From Nostoc sp. NOS(2021) (lineage in GTDB: Bacteria > Cyanobacteriota > Cyanobacteriia > Cyanobacteriales > Nostocaceae), in NCBI RefSeq assembly GCF_017115025.1, contig NZ_JABXKM010000078.1, positions 1 through 39,543 on the forward strand: 39,543 nt of DNA, in the 5' to 3' direction. The position numbers were made by a program, and so were the translations under genes. Each line of letters opens with the position of its first letter. Position 1 is the first letter of the stretch. This document shows positions 1 to 9,101 of this stretch, one piece after another. The notes beneath the pieces were generated by a model. The model did no database searches. It worked only from the letters and a program-made list of their open reading frames with translations, and was not told the DNA's origin.

Positions 1-70
1 TTTGTACTCTTTATTTGCCTTTTACGGGTTTGTACGGTGAGGTGCAAGATATGAGTGAAGCCAACACCCC

Positions 71-1537
71 CTAGAAAACAGCAAAACTCCAACTAGGAAT
101 TTTACGCCACCAATCGGCAAACCAACCCTTATAAGCTGCCCAGTGGAGCATAATTAAAGGTACAAAAATCCATGAGATTTGGATATTTAAGTTTTGAGAA
201 CCAAGAGAAGTCAAGAATAAAAAGGATTTCTCTGTTTGTATAGCACTGCTGAGATCGTTACTCCGAAAGAAGATGGCAGAGGCACAAAACCAGTACAATG
301 TTAGGGGGATACCTAGCATCTTTCTGAGTGGTACTAATCCCTTATAGGGAGCGATCCGAGATGACCATTGCTTGTGAACAACTAAGGCGATTCCATTTAA
401 TCCACCCCAAACTACAAAATGCCAAGCAGCTCCATGCCAGAGTCCTGATAGAAGCATCAAAGTGAGAAGATTTTTATACCCAAACAGTTCTGTTCGTTGA
501 GCTTTTGGTCGTTTTCTCATTAAAGGAATATAGACATAATCTCGCAACCAACTGTAGAGGGTAATGTGCCAGCGTTGCCACAAATCAGTGATATTGCTGG
601 AAAAGTAGGGAAAATTAAAGTTCAGAGGTAGTTTATATCCAAGTAAACCGGCAGACGCGATCGCCATATCTGAATAACCAGAAAAATCGCAGTATATTTG
701 TATGACGAAAGAAATAACAGCAATCCAACAACTCAAGAAAGTATAATTTTCTGGATTCGTGAAATACTGTTCTACTAAAGGAGAAAGATTATCCGAAATG
801 CACGCTTTCTTGAAATACCCTATGAAAAAAAGCATTAAACATCCCCGAAAATCAACCTCGCTTAAGTTTTTTGGGGTTAGCAGTTGAGGTAAAAAAGTAG
901 ATGCACGGACAATTGGGCCTGCAACCAGTTGAGGGAAAAAAGTTACAAATAGAGAAAAATCCCAAAAATTTCTAACAGCTTTGAGTTTACCTAGATAGAT
1001 ATCAATTATATAACTCAGAGTTTGAAACGTGTAAAAACTAATGCCTGCTGGAAGAATAATGTTAAGGGTTTTAAGGCTTATAGGTAAACCCAAAAAAGTT
1101 AAGAAGCTGGCAGCAGAATCAGTGAAGAAGTTATAGTACTTAAAAAATCCTAATATTCCTAGATTTGCTACTAAACTAAGTATCAACCATGTTTGGCGCT
1201 GCTGCTGATTCTGTGGCTTATTCAGTAAAGCATCCCAATTCCAAAAACTTGTAGTTTTTCTCTGCTCGACTATATCGCTTGTTGAGATTGCTGGTTCTGA
1301 TACGGAGCCATCGCTTTGCAAATCACTAATCTGTGGTCTAGATAGCATTAAACCGACAAAGTAATCAATGACTGTCGATAGCAAGAGCAAAAAAAGGAAG
1401 CGCCAATCCCAAGCACTATAGAAGATATAACTACAGATTAGCAGCCAGAATTTACAATGATTGTGTTTCTGCAAAGCCCAATATATGCAGAAAACAAAAA
1501 GGAAGAAAAATAGAAACCGAAATTCTGTGAATACCAT
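71..1537 (-). CDS. MBOAT family O-acyltransferase (AlgI/DltB type)
   Basis: This 488-residue, strongly hydrophobic protein has the layout of the membrane-bound O-acyltransferase family, which moves acyl groups onto sugars or other hydroxyls at the membrane. The two family histidines are visible: H324 in QRWHITLYSWLRDYVYIPL and H368 in SGLWHGAAWHFVVWGGLNG. CDFSGYSDMAIA near residue 285 is also typical. A hydrophilic insertion at about residues 68-115 between the first membrane segments is longer than usual. It is the last gene of the minus-strand block, 45 bp after an SGNH-like gene. AlgI-type proteins commonly work with an SGNH-fold partner, so the pair probably acylates one glycan. The acyl donor and acceptor cannot be read from the sequence. 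The family call is firm. Confidence 0.9.
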   Translation of the reverse strand: MVFTEFRFLFFFLFVFCIYWALQKHNHCKFWLLICSYIFYSAWDWRFLFLLLLSTVIDYFVGLMLSRPQISDLQSDGSVSEPAISTSDIVEQRKTTSFWNWDALLNKPQNQQQRQTWLILSLVANLGILGFFKYYNFFTDSAASFLTFLGLPISLKTLNIILPAGISFYTFQTLSYIIDIYLGKLKAVRNFWDFSLFVTFFPQLVAGPIVRASTFLPQLLTPKNLSEVDFRGCLMLFFIGYFKKACISDNLSPLVEQYFTNPENYTFLSCWIAVISFVIQIYCDFSGYSDMAIASAGLLGYKLPLNFNFPYFSSNITDLWQRWHITLYSWLRDYVYIPLMRKRPKAQRTELFGYKNLLTLMLLSGLWHGAAWHFVVWGGLNGIALVVHKQWSSRIAPYKGLVPLRKMLGIPLTLYWFCASAIFFRSNDLSSAIQTEKSFLFLTSLGSQNLNIQISWIFVPLIMLHWAAYKGWFADWWRKIPSWSFAVF

Positions 1538-1582
1538 ATTTATTTACATTGAAATAGTGACTAGGTTATAGAAACTGGGTAT

Positions 1583-2722
1583 TCAAACCCTACCATTCAT
1601 AAGTTTTTGTCCAGGATTATTTAAATATTGAGTAAATTTTGATGCCAGTAAAAGTGTGAATTCTTGAGCGCCTTCGTGATTTAGATGTGCGCTATCAATT
1701 CTGTAATCTAGTTCATATAATTTAGTAAAATTATTGGGATTATTAAAAGCAAATAGGGTTTCGATATATCCTGATTTATATGCTTTGTAAAGAGCCGATG
1801 GATTGGAATCAGTCTCTAGAATTGGAGGAATAAAAAATATAGCTTCAATTTTATTTTTGTTAATTTGCTGCTGTTGTTCAATCCGGGAAGCAATATTTTC
1901 CATCATTTTCACTCCATATATTGTGGATGGATTATTAAATGCGCTTTCTGAGTTTAAATTGGCTAATTTTGTTTGTTCATTTTTTAGATTTTTCTGATAA
2001 GTATCCAAACCATTTGTTCGGAATATAGTCTTCCATTTTCCAGCTTTCTTTTGCCAATCTATTGCGTAATATCCAGATTCTTGTATGAGTCTATCCTCAG
2101 ATACTTTTGCTAATGGATCTGAATTTGATAAATCTAAATTTAATATTCTTTCCTGCCACAAAGTAGAAAGCTGACCAATCCCTAACCATCGGTAGATAAA
2201 ACTTTGAAAGTTAGCGTAAATATATGGAACTTTTACTTTCCAACTATCGATTGATGATTCCATAATTAATTGGAAATTTTCTATAGTTTTACGAGGAGTA
2301 TGCCAGTATATCTCCTGAGTGGAAGTAGAACCAATGTTTGTAAATAAGTCAACTGAACAGTCTAGAAATATCCACTTTAAGTTTGCTGGTTCTAAAGCCA
2401 GAATTTTTTGTAAATAGAAATCCAGTTCTGATACGTTTGCACCTGATATACCGAAGTTAAAAGATTTTACACTCTTACCCTCTGTTGTCATGTATTCATC
2501 AAACAATTTCGGAATCACCCCAAAATAAGTAGTACTTGGCCCCAGAAAAATAGCGTCATAATCATCTTTGTGTTGAGTCAAATATTGCCATTTAACACTG
2601 ATTTCACCAAGAGTTTGGATAGTATTAGAATAGGGTAAAATTACATTCAAGAATCCAGAAGAAAAAATTATAGTAATTATAAAAATTAAACTATAACCAA
2701 ACATAACTAGTGGTCTTAACAT
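1583..2722 (-). CDS. SGNH-hydrolase-like protein, probable partner of the MBOAT acyltransferase
   Basis: This 379-residue protein has one N-terminal membrane anchor or signal segment (about residues 6-30) and a large soluble part. Three features suggest the SGNH/GDSL fold used by AlgX, AlgJ and PatB-like acetyl-transfer partners: FLGPSTTYFGV with a candidate nucleophile S63, GISGANVSELD near residue 93, and DSAHLNHEGAQEF near the C terminus with candidate D343 and H346. It sits 9 bp downstream of the GtrA gene and 45 bp upstream of the MBOAT gene. The inference is that it moves or removes an acyl group on the exported side of the membrane. Overall similarity to named members looks low, so the fold assignment rests on the spaced motifs. 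Hypothetical protein is the fallback. Confidence 0.7.
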   Translation of the reverse strand: MLRPLVMFGYSLIFIITIIFSSGFLNVILPYSNTIQTLGEISVKWQYLTQHKDDYDAIFLGPSTTYFGVIPKLFDEYMTTEGKSVKSFNFGISGANVSELDFYLQKILALEPANLKWIFLDCSVDLFTNIGSTSTQEIYWHTPRKTIENFQLIMESSIDSWKVKVPYIYANFQSFIYRWLGIGQLSTLWQERILNLDLSNSDPLAKVSEDRLIQESGYYAIDWQKKAGKWKTIFRTNGLDTYQKNLKNEQTKLANLNSESAFNNPSTIYGVKMMENIASRIEQQQQINKNKIEAIFFIPPILETDSNPSALYKAYKSGYIETLFAFNNPNNFTKLYELDYRIDSAHLNHEGAQEFTLLLASKFTQYLNNPGQKLMNGRV

Positions 2723-2731
2723 GATTTTTTC

Positions 2732-3226
2732 TTAAATATCTACAACTACATCTACTTCTGTCTTTGTTAATTGCCAGTTCATCTTCAGGTTGAGCCAGAA
2801 ATTCCAAAGTGTCACACAAGCGATCGCCACCAATTTAGCTATGTATTCATTGACTTGAAATTCATAAAATAGCCAATTTACAATTAAGCTATTGAAAATA
2901 AGTCCAACCAAACAAATGAAATTAAACTTGACGAAACGTTGGAACTTTTGACTGGTTTTTTGCTGGAAAGACACATCACCAAACGTCCATATATCATTCC
3001 ATAAAAAATTATTAATAATTGCCATTTCTGTTGAAAGCATTGCACTCAAAGTTAACGCTAAACATAATGAGTTATGAAATAAATAGAATGACCCCAAGTC
3101 TACAATTACCCCACTCAAACCAACTACAGCAAACCGAATAAACCGACTTACAAGCGCCGAATCAATACACAAGCGGACTTTATCTCTCAGAAAATTAATA
3201 TTAAAATAGTCAATATATTGCTTCAT
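2732..3226 (-). CDS. GtrA family membrane protein
   Basis: This 164-residue protein has four predicted membrane segments and the GtrA opening signature RFAVVGLSGVIVDLGSFYLF at about residues 31-50. Internal NNFLWNDIWTFG and C-terminal NFWLNLKMNWQL also match the family. GtrA/DPMS-region proteins are thought to help move or organise polyprenyl-phosphate-linked sugars across the membrane for glycosyl transfer. The gene lies about 60 bp downstream of a GT39-type glycosyltransferase, its expected companion. About 30 hydrophilic residues precede the first membrane segment. Function beyond the family level is inferred from the neighbour. Confidence 0.85.
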   Translation of the reverse strand: MKQYIDYFNINFLRDKVRLCIDSALVSRFIRFAVVGLSGVIVDLGSFYLFHNSLCLALTLSAMLSTEMAIINNFLWNDIWTFGDVSFQQKTSQKFQRFVKFNFICLVGLIFNSLIVNWLFYEFQVNEYIAKLVAIACVTLWNFWLNLKMNWQLTKTEVDVVVDI

Positions 3227-3287
3227 TCAGCTTCTACTCTCTTAATGTTTTTATCGAGGCTGCTACAATCAGTAATATTCACGTTTT

Positions 3288-4922
3288 CTAATTTTTGTCG
3301 AGTTGCCAAAATCCTTCAAGTGGGTAGACTAATTTCAGTGAATTAGTCTTATCCTTCTGAAGTTGATGAGCTAAACTGTTTTCCAGGTCGTCAACAAAAA
3401 AGATAGAGTTGTAATATTGGAGCATCATTGGTAACTGGTCATTTTGTATTAGAAGTAAGCAAATTTTTGGCTCTAAATTATGGCTTAAGGTGAGGATAAC
3501 TCCCAAATTATAATCATTTTTGCTACTTAACAATAAAATATTATTATTAGATTGATTAATACGTTGACTCATTGCTAGCAAATTCTTGGCACCTATTTGT
3601 GGCCACCAAGTTTCAGCCTGAAAAAACCTGACATCAGAAACTAGCCCAGAGATGAGTAATCCCACCGCCATAATTTGCCAAACGTTTTTCTGCCAGTTCT
3701 TTTCCAAGAAAAGATGGAAAGCTAAAATATAGACTACAGCAATTTGGATACTGAGGTATAAGGGTAACTGATAGCGAAAATGAATGGAACGAATTCCTCC
3801 AAAAATTAGGTCGTATAAAAGCAATGTTAATCCGGGAAATCCTCCTAATAAAGCAATAAATAAACTAGTGTTCGTTGATAGGCGATCGCTCAAGAAAATG
3901 ATAATATAAATAATTAAAAATAAACTGAATATTATCGTAGGAATACTATAAAATAAAGGGCTTTCCGAAGGTAAATTATTGACCCAAGCATCATCAGAAG
4001 CCAAATTAAAATCAAAAAAGATTCTGCTAATTCGACTGAGCCAAATCCCAATTAAGTCGAAAGGACTATCTGTTTTAAATGTTATCCATGACAAGAGATT
4101 TGTAGCTGTGTGAATCTTGGTAATGATTACTATCAGCCAGGGTAAAAACATTAAACAAGCGGCGATGGAACTCAGTAGATAATTACGCAGAGTTTTGTTA
4201 AAGCGAAACTGTTGGCTAATAAGCACATAAATGCCATGAGCGATCGCTACCATTACTGTCAATAAATTGGTGTACAATCCCAAGGCTAGGGTGAGAGCAT
4301 ACACAGCCCAGGTAAAAAAACTTTCTCGGCGAATGGCTCGCAATAAAGCAGCACCTGAGACTAGAATCATCACCATCCACAGACCGTATTCTCGTGCATC
4401 TTGGGCAAAGAAAACCTGCAAGGGAGAAACCCCCATTACAGCCATTGCCACCCACCCCACTAGTGCTGATTCAAATAACTCTAAACACAGCCAATATACA
4501 CTAGGAAATATCAACAGACTGATCACTGCTGATAAACTCCTGACTCCCGCAGGGAAATCTCCAAAGACTTGCGCCCACAATCTCACCATCAGATAATACA
4601 AAGGTGGATGTTGCGGATCTGAAGTTATTAAGTAGCGAACTGTGTCAGCCACAGATAGTTCTGGGTTAATGTGTTGATATTTGTCTAAAGTGCTGACAGG
4701 AATTACGCCTTCATTATTGCTCCCATTGCTAAAAACTTCTTGTTTAATCTCGGCTAACGTATGACCAGATATTGCCAGCGATGTAGCAGATTCATCGTAC
4801 CAATACACTTTCTGTCCCAAATGGGTAAAGCGAAAGAAAATACCTAACCCAATCAGGCTAATTACCAGAATTTTTAACCAAGTTGGAGGATTTGACTTTG
4901 CTAGCAATTGTAGTTTGTCCAT
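3288..4922 (-). CDS. GT39/ArnT-type polyprenyl-phosphate-sugar glycosyltransferase
   Basis: This is a 544-residue polytopic membrane protein. After the first membrane helix it has YWYDESATSL, with the D43-E44 pair expected in the first outer loop of GT-C/GT39 enzymes, then DPQHPPLYYLMVRLW at about residue 102 and SPLQVFFAQDAREYGLW at about residue 165. The last two are hallmarks of ArnT/PMT-like transferases. Roughly a dozen hydrophobic segments follow, with a soluble C-terminal domain. Such enzymes transfer a sugar from a polyprenyl phosphate on the periplasmic side. With GtrA, the SGNH-like protein and the MBOAT protein downstream it forms a compact glycosylation/acylation set. The acceptor is unknown; the location behind a peptide cluster makes a secreted peptide a candidate. 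Confidence 0.85.
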   Translation of the reverse strand: MDKLQLLAKSNPPTWLKILVISLIGLGIFFRFTHLGQKVYWYDESATSLAISGHTLAEIKQEVFSNGSNNEGVIPVSTLDKYQHINPELSVADTVRYLITSDPQHPPLYYLMVRLWAQVFGDFPAGVRSLSAVISLLIFPSVYWLCLELFESALVGWVAMAVMGVSPLQVFFAQDAREYGLWMVMILVSGAALLRAIRRESFFTWAVYALTLALGLYTNLLTVMVAIAHGIYVLISQQFRFNKTLRNYLLSSIAACLMFLPWLIVIITKIHTATNLLSWITFKTDSPFDLIGIWLSRISRIFFDFNLASDDAWVNNLPSESPLFYSIPTIIFSLFLIIYIIIFLSDRLSTNTSLFIALLGGFPGLTLLLYDLIFGGIRSIHFRYQLPLYLSIQIAVVYILAFHLFLEKNWQKNVWQIMAVGLLISGLVSDVRFFQAETWWPQIGAKNLLAMSQRINQSNNNILLLSSKNDYNLGVILTLSHNLEPKICLLLIQNDQLPMMLQYYNSIFFVDDLENSLAHQLQKDKTNSLKLVYPLEGFWQLDKN

Positions 4923-4942
4923 TTATTGCACCTAATTAGTAG

Positions 4943-5878
4943 CTATCCTTTTGGCTGCTTGAAATATTCATGGGCAAGAATTGGCGGATACTTAGGAACT
5001 TCATCTATATCTAAGCAACTCTTAATGCAATTAATTGGAGCATCGTAATTGGGGGCTGTAAAAAAGGCGCATGAGTATCTTTGTTTAGCACTGTGAGATT
5101 GAGTTGGAACTAAAACTCGATGTCGTGTGGCGCAAAACTTATCGTTCGTCCATCGCTGCATTAAATCTGCAACCAATACTATAATTGCATCAGGAATGAA
5201 GGGCGCTACAACCCATTCTCCAGCATTTGTATATACTTCTAACCCTTCTGAATCTTGAAATAAAAATGTGAGAGTACCTATGTCAGTATGTTCTGCAAGA
5301 TAAACTTTTCCTAGTTCTGGAGGCTGATATATAGATGGGTAGTGATGCAAAACTATGCCGTGGTTTTGCTCTGAATATAAATTTGTAAAGTAGTCTTCTG
5401 GCAATTTCAGAGAAATAGCTAAAGCTTGGAATACTCTCAGAGCGCTTTCGTGACAAATGCTGAAAAATTCCATCATCAATTCATGAAACTGAGTCGGCTT
5501 TTGAGGCCATTTATTAGGTTCAAAAAAAGGCTCTTCAATAACACCAACTTTATCTAAAGTAATTTCTTTACCAAAATGAAATCCTTCAGTCATTAGCTCA
5601 TTCGCGTTGTGTTGATCTTCACTCTTTTTAAAATTATGATATCCGCGAAGATTACGGTCTGGAAAGAAAGATGTTTGTTCTTTTTCATTCTCTGGTAGTG
5701 CAAAAAAGCACTCGGCTTGTGAAAAGACTTGAGCGATTAGAGTCTGAGAAATACCATAATTTTTGAGATAGAAACATCCGACCTCATGAATAGCAAGATA
5801 AATTTGGGCAGCGACAGCTTCTTTTGCAGTTGAGTCACTTACAAGGAAAGGATGAAAATCAATGATCGGAATCTGCAT
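4943..5878 (-). CDS. 2-oxoglutarate/Fe(II) oxygenase of the isopenicillin N synthase family
   Basis: This 311-residue protein opens with IPIIDFHPF, the usual DIOX_N start. The iron site is complete: H197 and D199 in LAEHTDIGTLT and H253 in ATRHRVLVP. R267 in QRYSCAFF supplies the RxS motif that binds 2-oxoglutarate in this family. It is therefore expected to be a soluble, catalytically competent oxygenase that hydroxylates, desaturates or cyclises a small substrate. It lies in the same orientation as the NRPS cluster, 61 bp after the substrate-binding protein gene, so a tailoring role on an amino acid or peptide is plausible. Plant-like gibberellin or ethylene-forming enzymes share the fold, and the substrate cannot be told here. 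Confidence 0.88.
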   Translation of the reverse strand: MQIPIIDFHPFLVSDSTAKEAVAAQIYLAIHEVGCFYLKNYGISQTLIAQVFSQAECFFALPENEKEQTSFFPDRNLRGYHNFKKSEDQHNANELMTEGFHFGKEITLDKVGVIEEPFFEPNKWPQKPTQFHELMMEFFSICHESALRVFQALAISLKLPEDYFTNLYSEQNHGIVLHHYPSIYQPPELGKVYLAEHTDIGTLTFLFQDSEGLEVYTNAGEWVVAPFIPDAIIVLVADLMQRWTNDKFCATRHRVLVPTQSHSAKQRYSCAFFTAPNYDAPINCIKSCLDIDEVPKYPPILAHEYFKQPKG

Positions 5879-5939
5879 TTGAAAAACTAATGGTAGATAG
5901 AACAGTGTTAATAAATCGTAAGTGTAGCCAGTTCAAAAG

Positions 5940-7739
5940 TTACTCTTTAGTCAGCTTCAGGTCGTAAGAGTTCCAAAATGTTCCTATTAGGGCAGAGTGT
6001 TCAATACCTTGGATACGATTTCGTACTGCCACCATTGATAAAGGGTTAACTAGATAAATAAATGGCAGATACTCCTGAGTAATTTGTTGAGTTTTTACAT
6101 AGATAGCTTTACGCTTTGCTTCATCTACCTCAGAGGCCGCCTGAATGTATAAATCACCAATTTTCCGTTCCCAATCTGCAACCTGTCGCCCTATTATCGG
6201 CGTTTGTCCTGCTTGGAATTCTTGATTAAAAAAGTGCCAACCAGCTTCAGGTAGCCAAACATTAGCCCAATCATTCGGTTCCAGGCCGACAGCAACATCA
6301 AGCAATTGGCACTCCCAATCGAAAGTTTGAGTCAGTTTGTTGATGAAAACGCTAGCAGCTACGGGATTGAAATCAACAACTATACCAAGGTTACTCAAAT
6401 TTTGTTTTATGTGTACTCCCATCCCCTGCAATACATTATTGTTAGTATTCGTCATTAGGCTAAAGCGGACAATATTTCCTTGATCGTCTAATAACTGACC
6501 TTGATTGTTGTATTTAAAGCCTGCTTTTAGAAGTAATTCTTTCGCTTTCTGAGGATTGTATTCATAAACCTTTAAACCTGCTTCTACAGGTAAATAATAC
6601 TTGCTCTGTACAGCAATCGGCGAATTTTGCAGTTTACCCAATCCCTTATAAATATTGTTGAGTATTTGTTGGCGGTCAATTCCATAGGCAACTGCTTGTC
6701 TAAATTCCATTGTATTGAACCAACGAGACTTTATGGGATCAACCAGTGGTTGACCATTCCTACTGCCTTTATTGAGATTAAAAGTAATAGCAGTTGACCC
6801 GACAAAAAGACCGCCATTATAGATAGTAAACTTTCCTTTGTGTTCTTCATGTTTTAATAATGAAAAATAATCAGTATTAACATTGATGTAATCCAATCCT
6901 CCAGAACGGAATTGGATTAAAGAAGTATCTTCATTAGGAATAATTTGCCCAATCACACGCCCGATATAAGGTTGCGAATTACCTTGAGCATCTTGACGCC
7001 AGTAATAAGGATTTTTGCGGAAAATTATTCGCTGGCTCGGAGTATAAGATTCTATTGTATAAGGGCCGTTGACAATAATATTTTTTGGTGGGGTATCAGT
7101 TCCCCAAGTAGACATAAATTTAGGTCTGCCTTCCTGGTCTTTTATTTTGACGCTTTCCCGGAAAATATGGGCTGGTAAAATTTCTAGTTTTGTAGCCCGA
7201 ATAAATGGAGCAAATGGTTCAGGTAATGTAAATTCAACTCGCAAATCATCAAGTTTTCGCACAGTCGGGAAGGTACGATTTTTACCAATTAAGAAGAAAT
7301 CTTTAGCATAAGTAGGAATGTCTGGATTACGGTAAATTTCATTGTAGGTAAAAACGACATCTTCAGCCGTTAGTGGCTTTCCATCTGACCATTTTAGCCC
7401 TTTTCTCAGGGTGTAAATTACTTGTTTATTATCTTTAGAAGTTTGCCAAGATTTGGCTAGATTAGGTTCAATTTCTCCACGAGCATTTTCTTTAACTAGC
7501 CCCTCATAAATATAGTTTAAAATATAAGCTGATTCTATTATCAAAGCTGGATTAAAAGTCGTGGGTTCAGTTGGGAAAGTGACAACAATTTGAGATATTG
7601 GTGTTACTTGAATTTTTAGGTTAATTTGGTTGTAGATAATTATGGCGATCGCAGTTATCAAAGCCAGTAAAATTACTAGCCAAGGATGACGAATTAAAGT
7701 ATAATTTTTATTGTTTTTTAATAACTTATAATACGACAT
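5940..7739 (-). CDS. Membrane-anchored ABC-type peptide substrate-binding protein (SBP_bac_5)
   Basis: The mature part matches extracellular solute-binding protein family 5 (DppA/OppA/NikA): PTTFNPALIIESAYILNYIY near the start, then LAKSWQTSKDNKQVIYTLRK and LKWSDGKPLTAEDVVFTYN. These proteins deliver oligopeptides or related solutes to an ABC permease. I place the start at 7739, giving 599 residues, because GGAG lies about 10 bases upstream. A longer frame opening at 7796 would overlap the preceding aldo/keto reductase and has no ribosome site. An N-terminal hydrophobic stretch (about residues 19-36 of this form) lacks a lipobox, so it looks like an uncleaved anchor. No permease or ATPase gene is visible in the window. 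Its place among biosynthetic genes hints at handling of the peptide product or a precursor. Confidence 0.88.
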   Translation of the reverse strand: MSYYKLLKNNKNYTLIRHPWLVILLALITAIAIIIYNQINLKIQVTPISQIVVTFPTEPTTFNPALIIESAYILNYIYEGLVKENARGEIEPNLAKSWQTSKDNKQVIYTLRKGLKWSDGKPLTAEDVVFTYNEIYRNPDIPTYAKDFFLIGKNRTFPTVRKLDDLRVEFTLPEPFAPFIRATKLEILPAHIFRESVKIKDQEGRPKFMSTWGTDTPPKNIIVNGPYTIESYTPSQRIIFRKNPYYWRQDAQGNSQPYIGRVIGQIIPNEDTSLIQFRSGGLDYINVNTDYFSLLKHEEHKGKFTIYNGGLFVGSTAITFNLNKGSRNGQPLVDPIKSRWFNTMEFRQAVAYGIDRQQILNNIYKGLGKLQNSPIAVQSKYYLPVEAGLKVYEYNPQKAKELLLKAGFKYNNQGQLLDDQGNIVRFSLMTNTNNNVLQGMGVHIKQNLSNLGIVVDFNPVAASVFINKLTQTFDWECQLLDVAVGLEPNDWANVWLPEAGWHFFNQEFQAGQTPIIGRQVADWERKIGDLYIQAASEVDEAKRKAIYVKTQQITQEYLPFIYLVNPLSMVAVRNRIQGIEHSALIGTFWNSYDLKLTKE

Positions 7740-7758
7740 CTTGAAACCACTCCGCAAT

Positions 7759-8958
7759 TTATTCTTGACTAGGTTGAGATAACAACCTATGAGCATCTTC
7801 TAATAAAGCTGGTATTTTGTCAGCATGAGGACTATGACGCAGACAATAGTTGAGATCAAATTGTCTAACTCGCTCTGCTGTGAGACCAGGGAACCAAGGA
7901 TCAGCATTATTTAAGTGGTTGTAACGCCTTTTGGCATATTCAAACATATCACAAGCGATCGCTAAATTTCGCAACCATAAAATAACTGGAATATTAATCT
8001 CACCAGGGGTTTCTTTATAGGTGGGTAAACCAATGTACCAGTTACAATACCAGTCTTTTCCGAGTGTGGCGATCGCTGCTTTTTCCAAACGGTTTAAAAT
8101 TGGCGGTAAAATTTCATCCGCTTGATCTAAAAGTTCTATAACCTTCAAGTGTTCGTCAAAATCTGATGGTCTAGATGCGCCCAAGCTGAGAGTATGTACT
8201 TGAGGATGGCTCAAACAAAACAGATCGTTAAATACCATCGGGCTGAGAGGATGGCATAAGTCTAATAACTTTTGTGGAGGCTTATAGAGCATACCACCTT
8301 TATCTGATGGGCTAATGATAAACACCCCCATGTCGTAACGCGTGGCTGCTTCAATGGCGGCCCAATTGAATTGATTAATGTAGTACCAGTGGAGATTTAC
8401 ATAGTCAAATTGATTGGTTTCAATGGTTTTGATAATTAAGTCCGTTGGAGCGTGGGTAGAAAAGCCAATAAACTTTACCTTACCCTTAGCTTGTAACTGT
8501 CGCGCTACATCAAGACAGCCATCAGGGCGGATGCTATCTTCGAGATGTTGATAATTATTAATGCCATGCAGTGTTAATAAGTCAATGTAATCTAGCTTTA
8601 ATAAAGCCAAAGATTTCTCACACAAACGGCGAAAGTCTTCAGAGTCAGATGTAGGAGTAACCTTAGTCTGCACAATAATTTTTTCTCTAGGCAACTTAGG
8701 TAAAATCGCTCCTAATTGCATCTCAGAAGTCCCATACATTCGGGCAGTTTCGATGTGATTGATGCCAACTTCTAAAGAACGGTGAATGGTGGCTTCTAGA
8801 TTCTGTTGATTTTCATCGGGAATTTTTTCTTGAGTAAGCTCCTCATACTCAGTATAGGGGTAGCGCATTCCGCCGCAGGAAAAGATTGGCATTGGTAATT
8901 CTGTCCGCCCAAATCTCCGATATTGCATCATAAATGTGTTTTGATTGGAGCGATCCAT
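7759..8958 (-). CDS. Aldo/keto reductase family protein (COG1453-like) with a D-to-E change
   Basis: This 399-residue protein starts RRFGRTELPMPIFSCGGMRY, typical of predicted aldo/keto reductases that carry an extra C-terminal domain. The catalytic tetrad can be placed as E70 (IETARMYG, where Asp is usual), Y75, K99 (VQTKV) and H131 (LTLHG). The NADPH-dependent fold is convincing; reductase activity is less sure given Glu for Asp. The ATG at 8958 overlaps the stop codon of an upstream acyltransferase remnant (TAATG), which supports this start, although a second ATG at 8928 is possible. It lies 19 bp before the start chosen for the peptide-binding protein, consistent with one transcript. The substrate is unknown. 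Confidence 0.85.
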   Translation of the reverse strand: MDRSNQNTFMMQYRRFGRTELPMPIFSCGGMRYPYTEYEELTQEKIPDENQQNLEATIHRSLEVGINHIETARMYGTSEMQLGAILPKLPREKIIVQTKVTPTSDSEDFRRLCEKSLALLKLDYIDLLTLHGINNYQHLEDSIRPDGCLDVARQLQAKGKVKFIGFSTHAPTDLIIKTIETNQFDYVNLHWYYINQFNWAAIEAATRYDMGVFIISPSDKGGMLYKPPQKLLDLCHPLSPMVFNDLFCLSHPQVHTLSLGASRPSDFDEHLKVIELLDQADEILPPILNRLEKAAIATLGKDWYCNWYIGLPTYKETPGEINIPVILWLRNLAIACDMFEYAKRRYNHLNNADPWFPGLTAERVRQFDLNYCLRHSPHADKIPALLEDAHRLLSQPSQE

Positions 8959-9044
8959 TAAGAAAATTGGCGTTTCAAACGATTAATAGGCTGCTCAAAA
9001 AACTTCCAGGAAATTGCTGCAATTGCAACTGAAACGGCTATTCA
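8958..9044 (-). pseudogene. 3' remnant of an acyltransferase-3 (OafA/YrhL) gene
   Basis: In the minus-strand frame ending TAA at 8958-8960, 28 codons read IAVSVAIAAISWKFFEQPIN and then RLKRQFS. A last hydrophobic helix followed by SWxFxEQPxxRLKR is the standard C terminus of membrane acyltransferase-3 proteins. The codon just before the fragment is TGA, and the rest of the gene (about 350 residues) is absent. The stop overlaps the ATG of the aldo/keto reductase, so the two genes were once coupled. I infer an internal deletion that removed most of an acyltransferase gene between the desaturase and the reductase. The identification rests on one short motif. Confidence 0.6.
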
Positions 9045-9101
9045 AAGGCTTGTTTTGACTTTGCTTTCATGTCTTGTCAACCCCTCAACATACAACCATA
9101 T

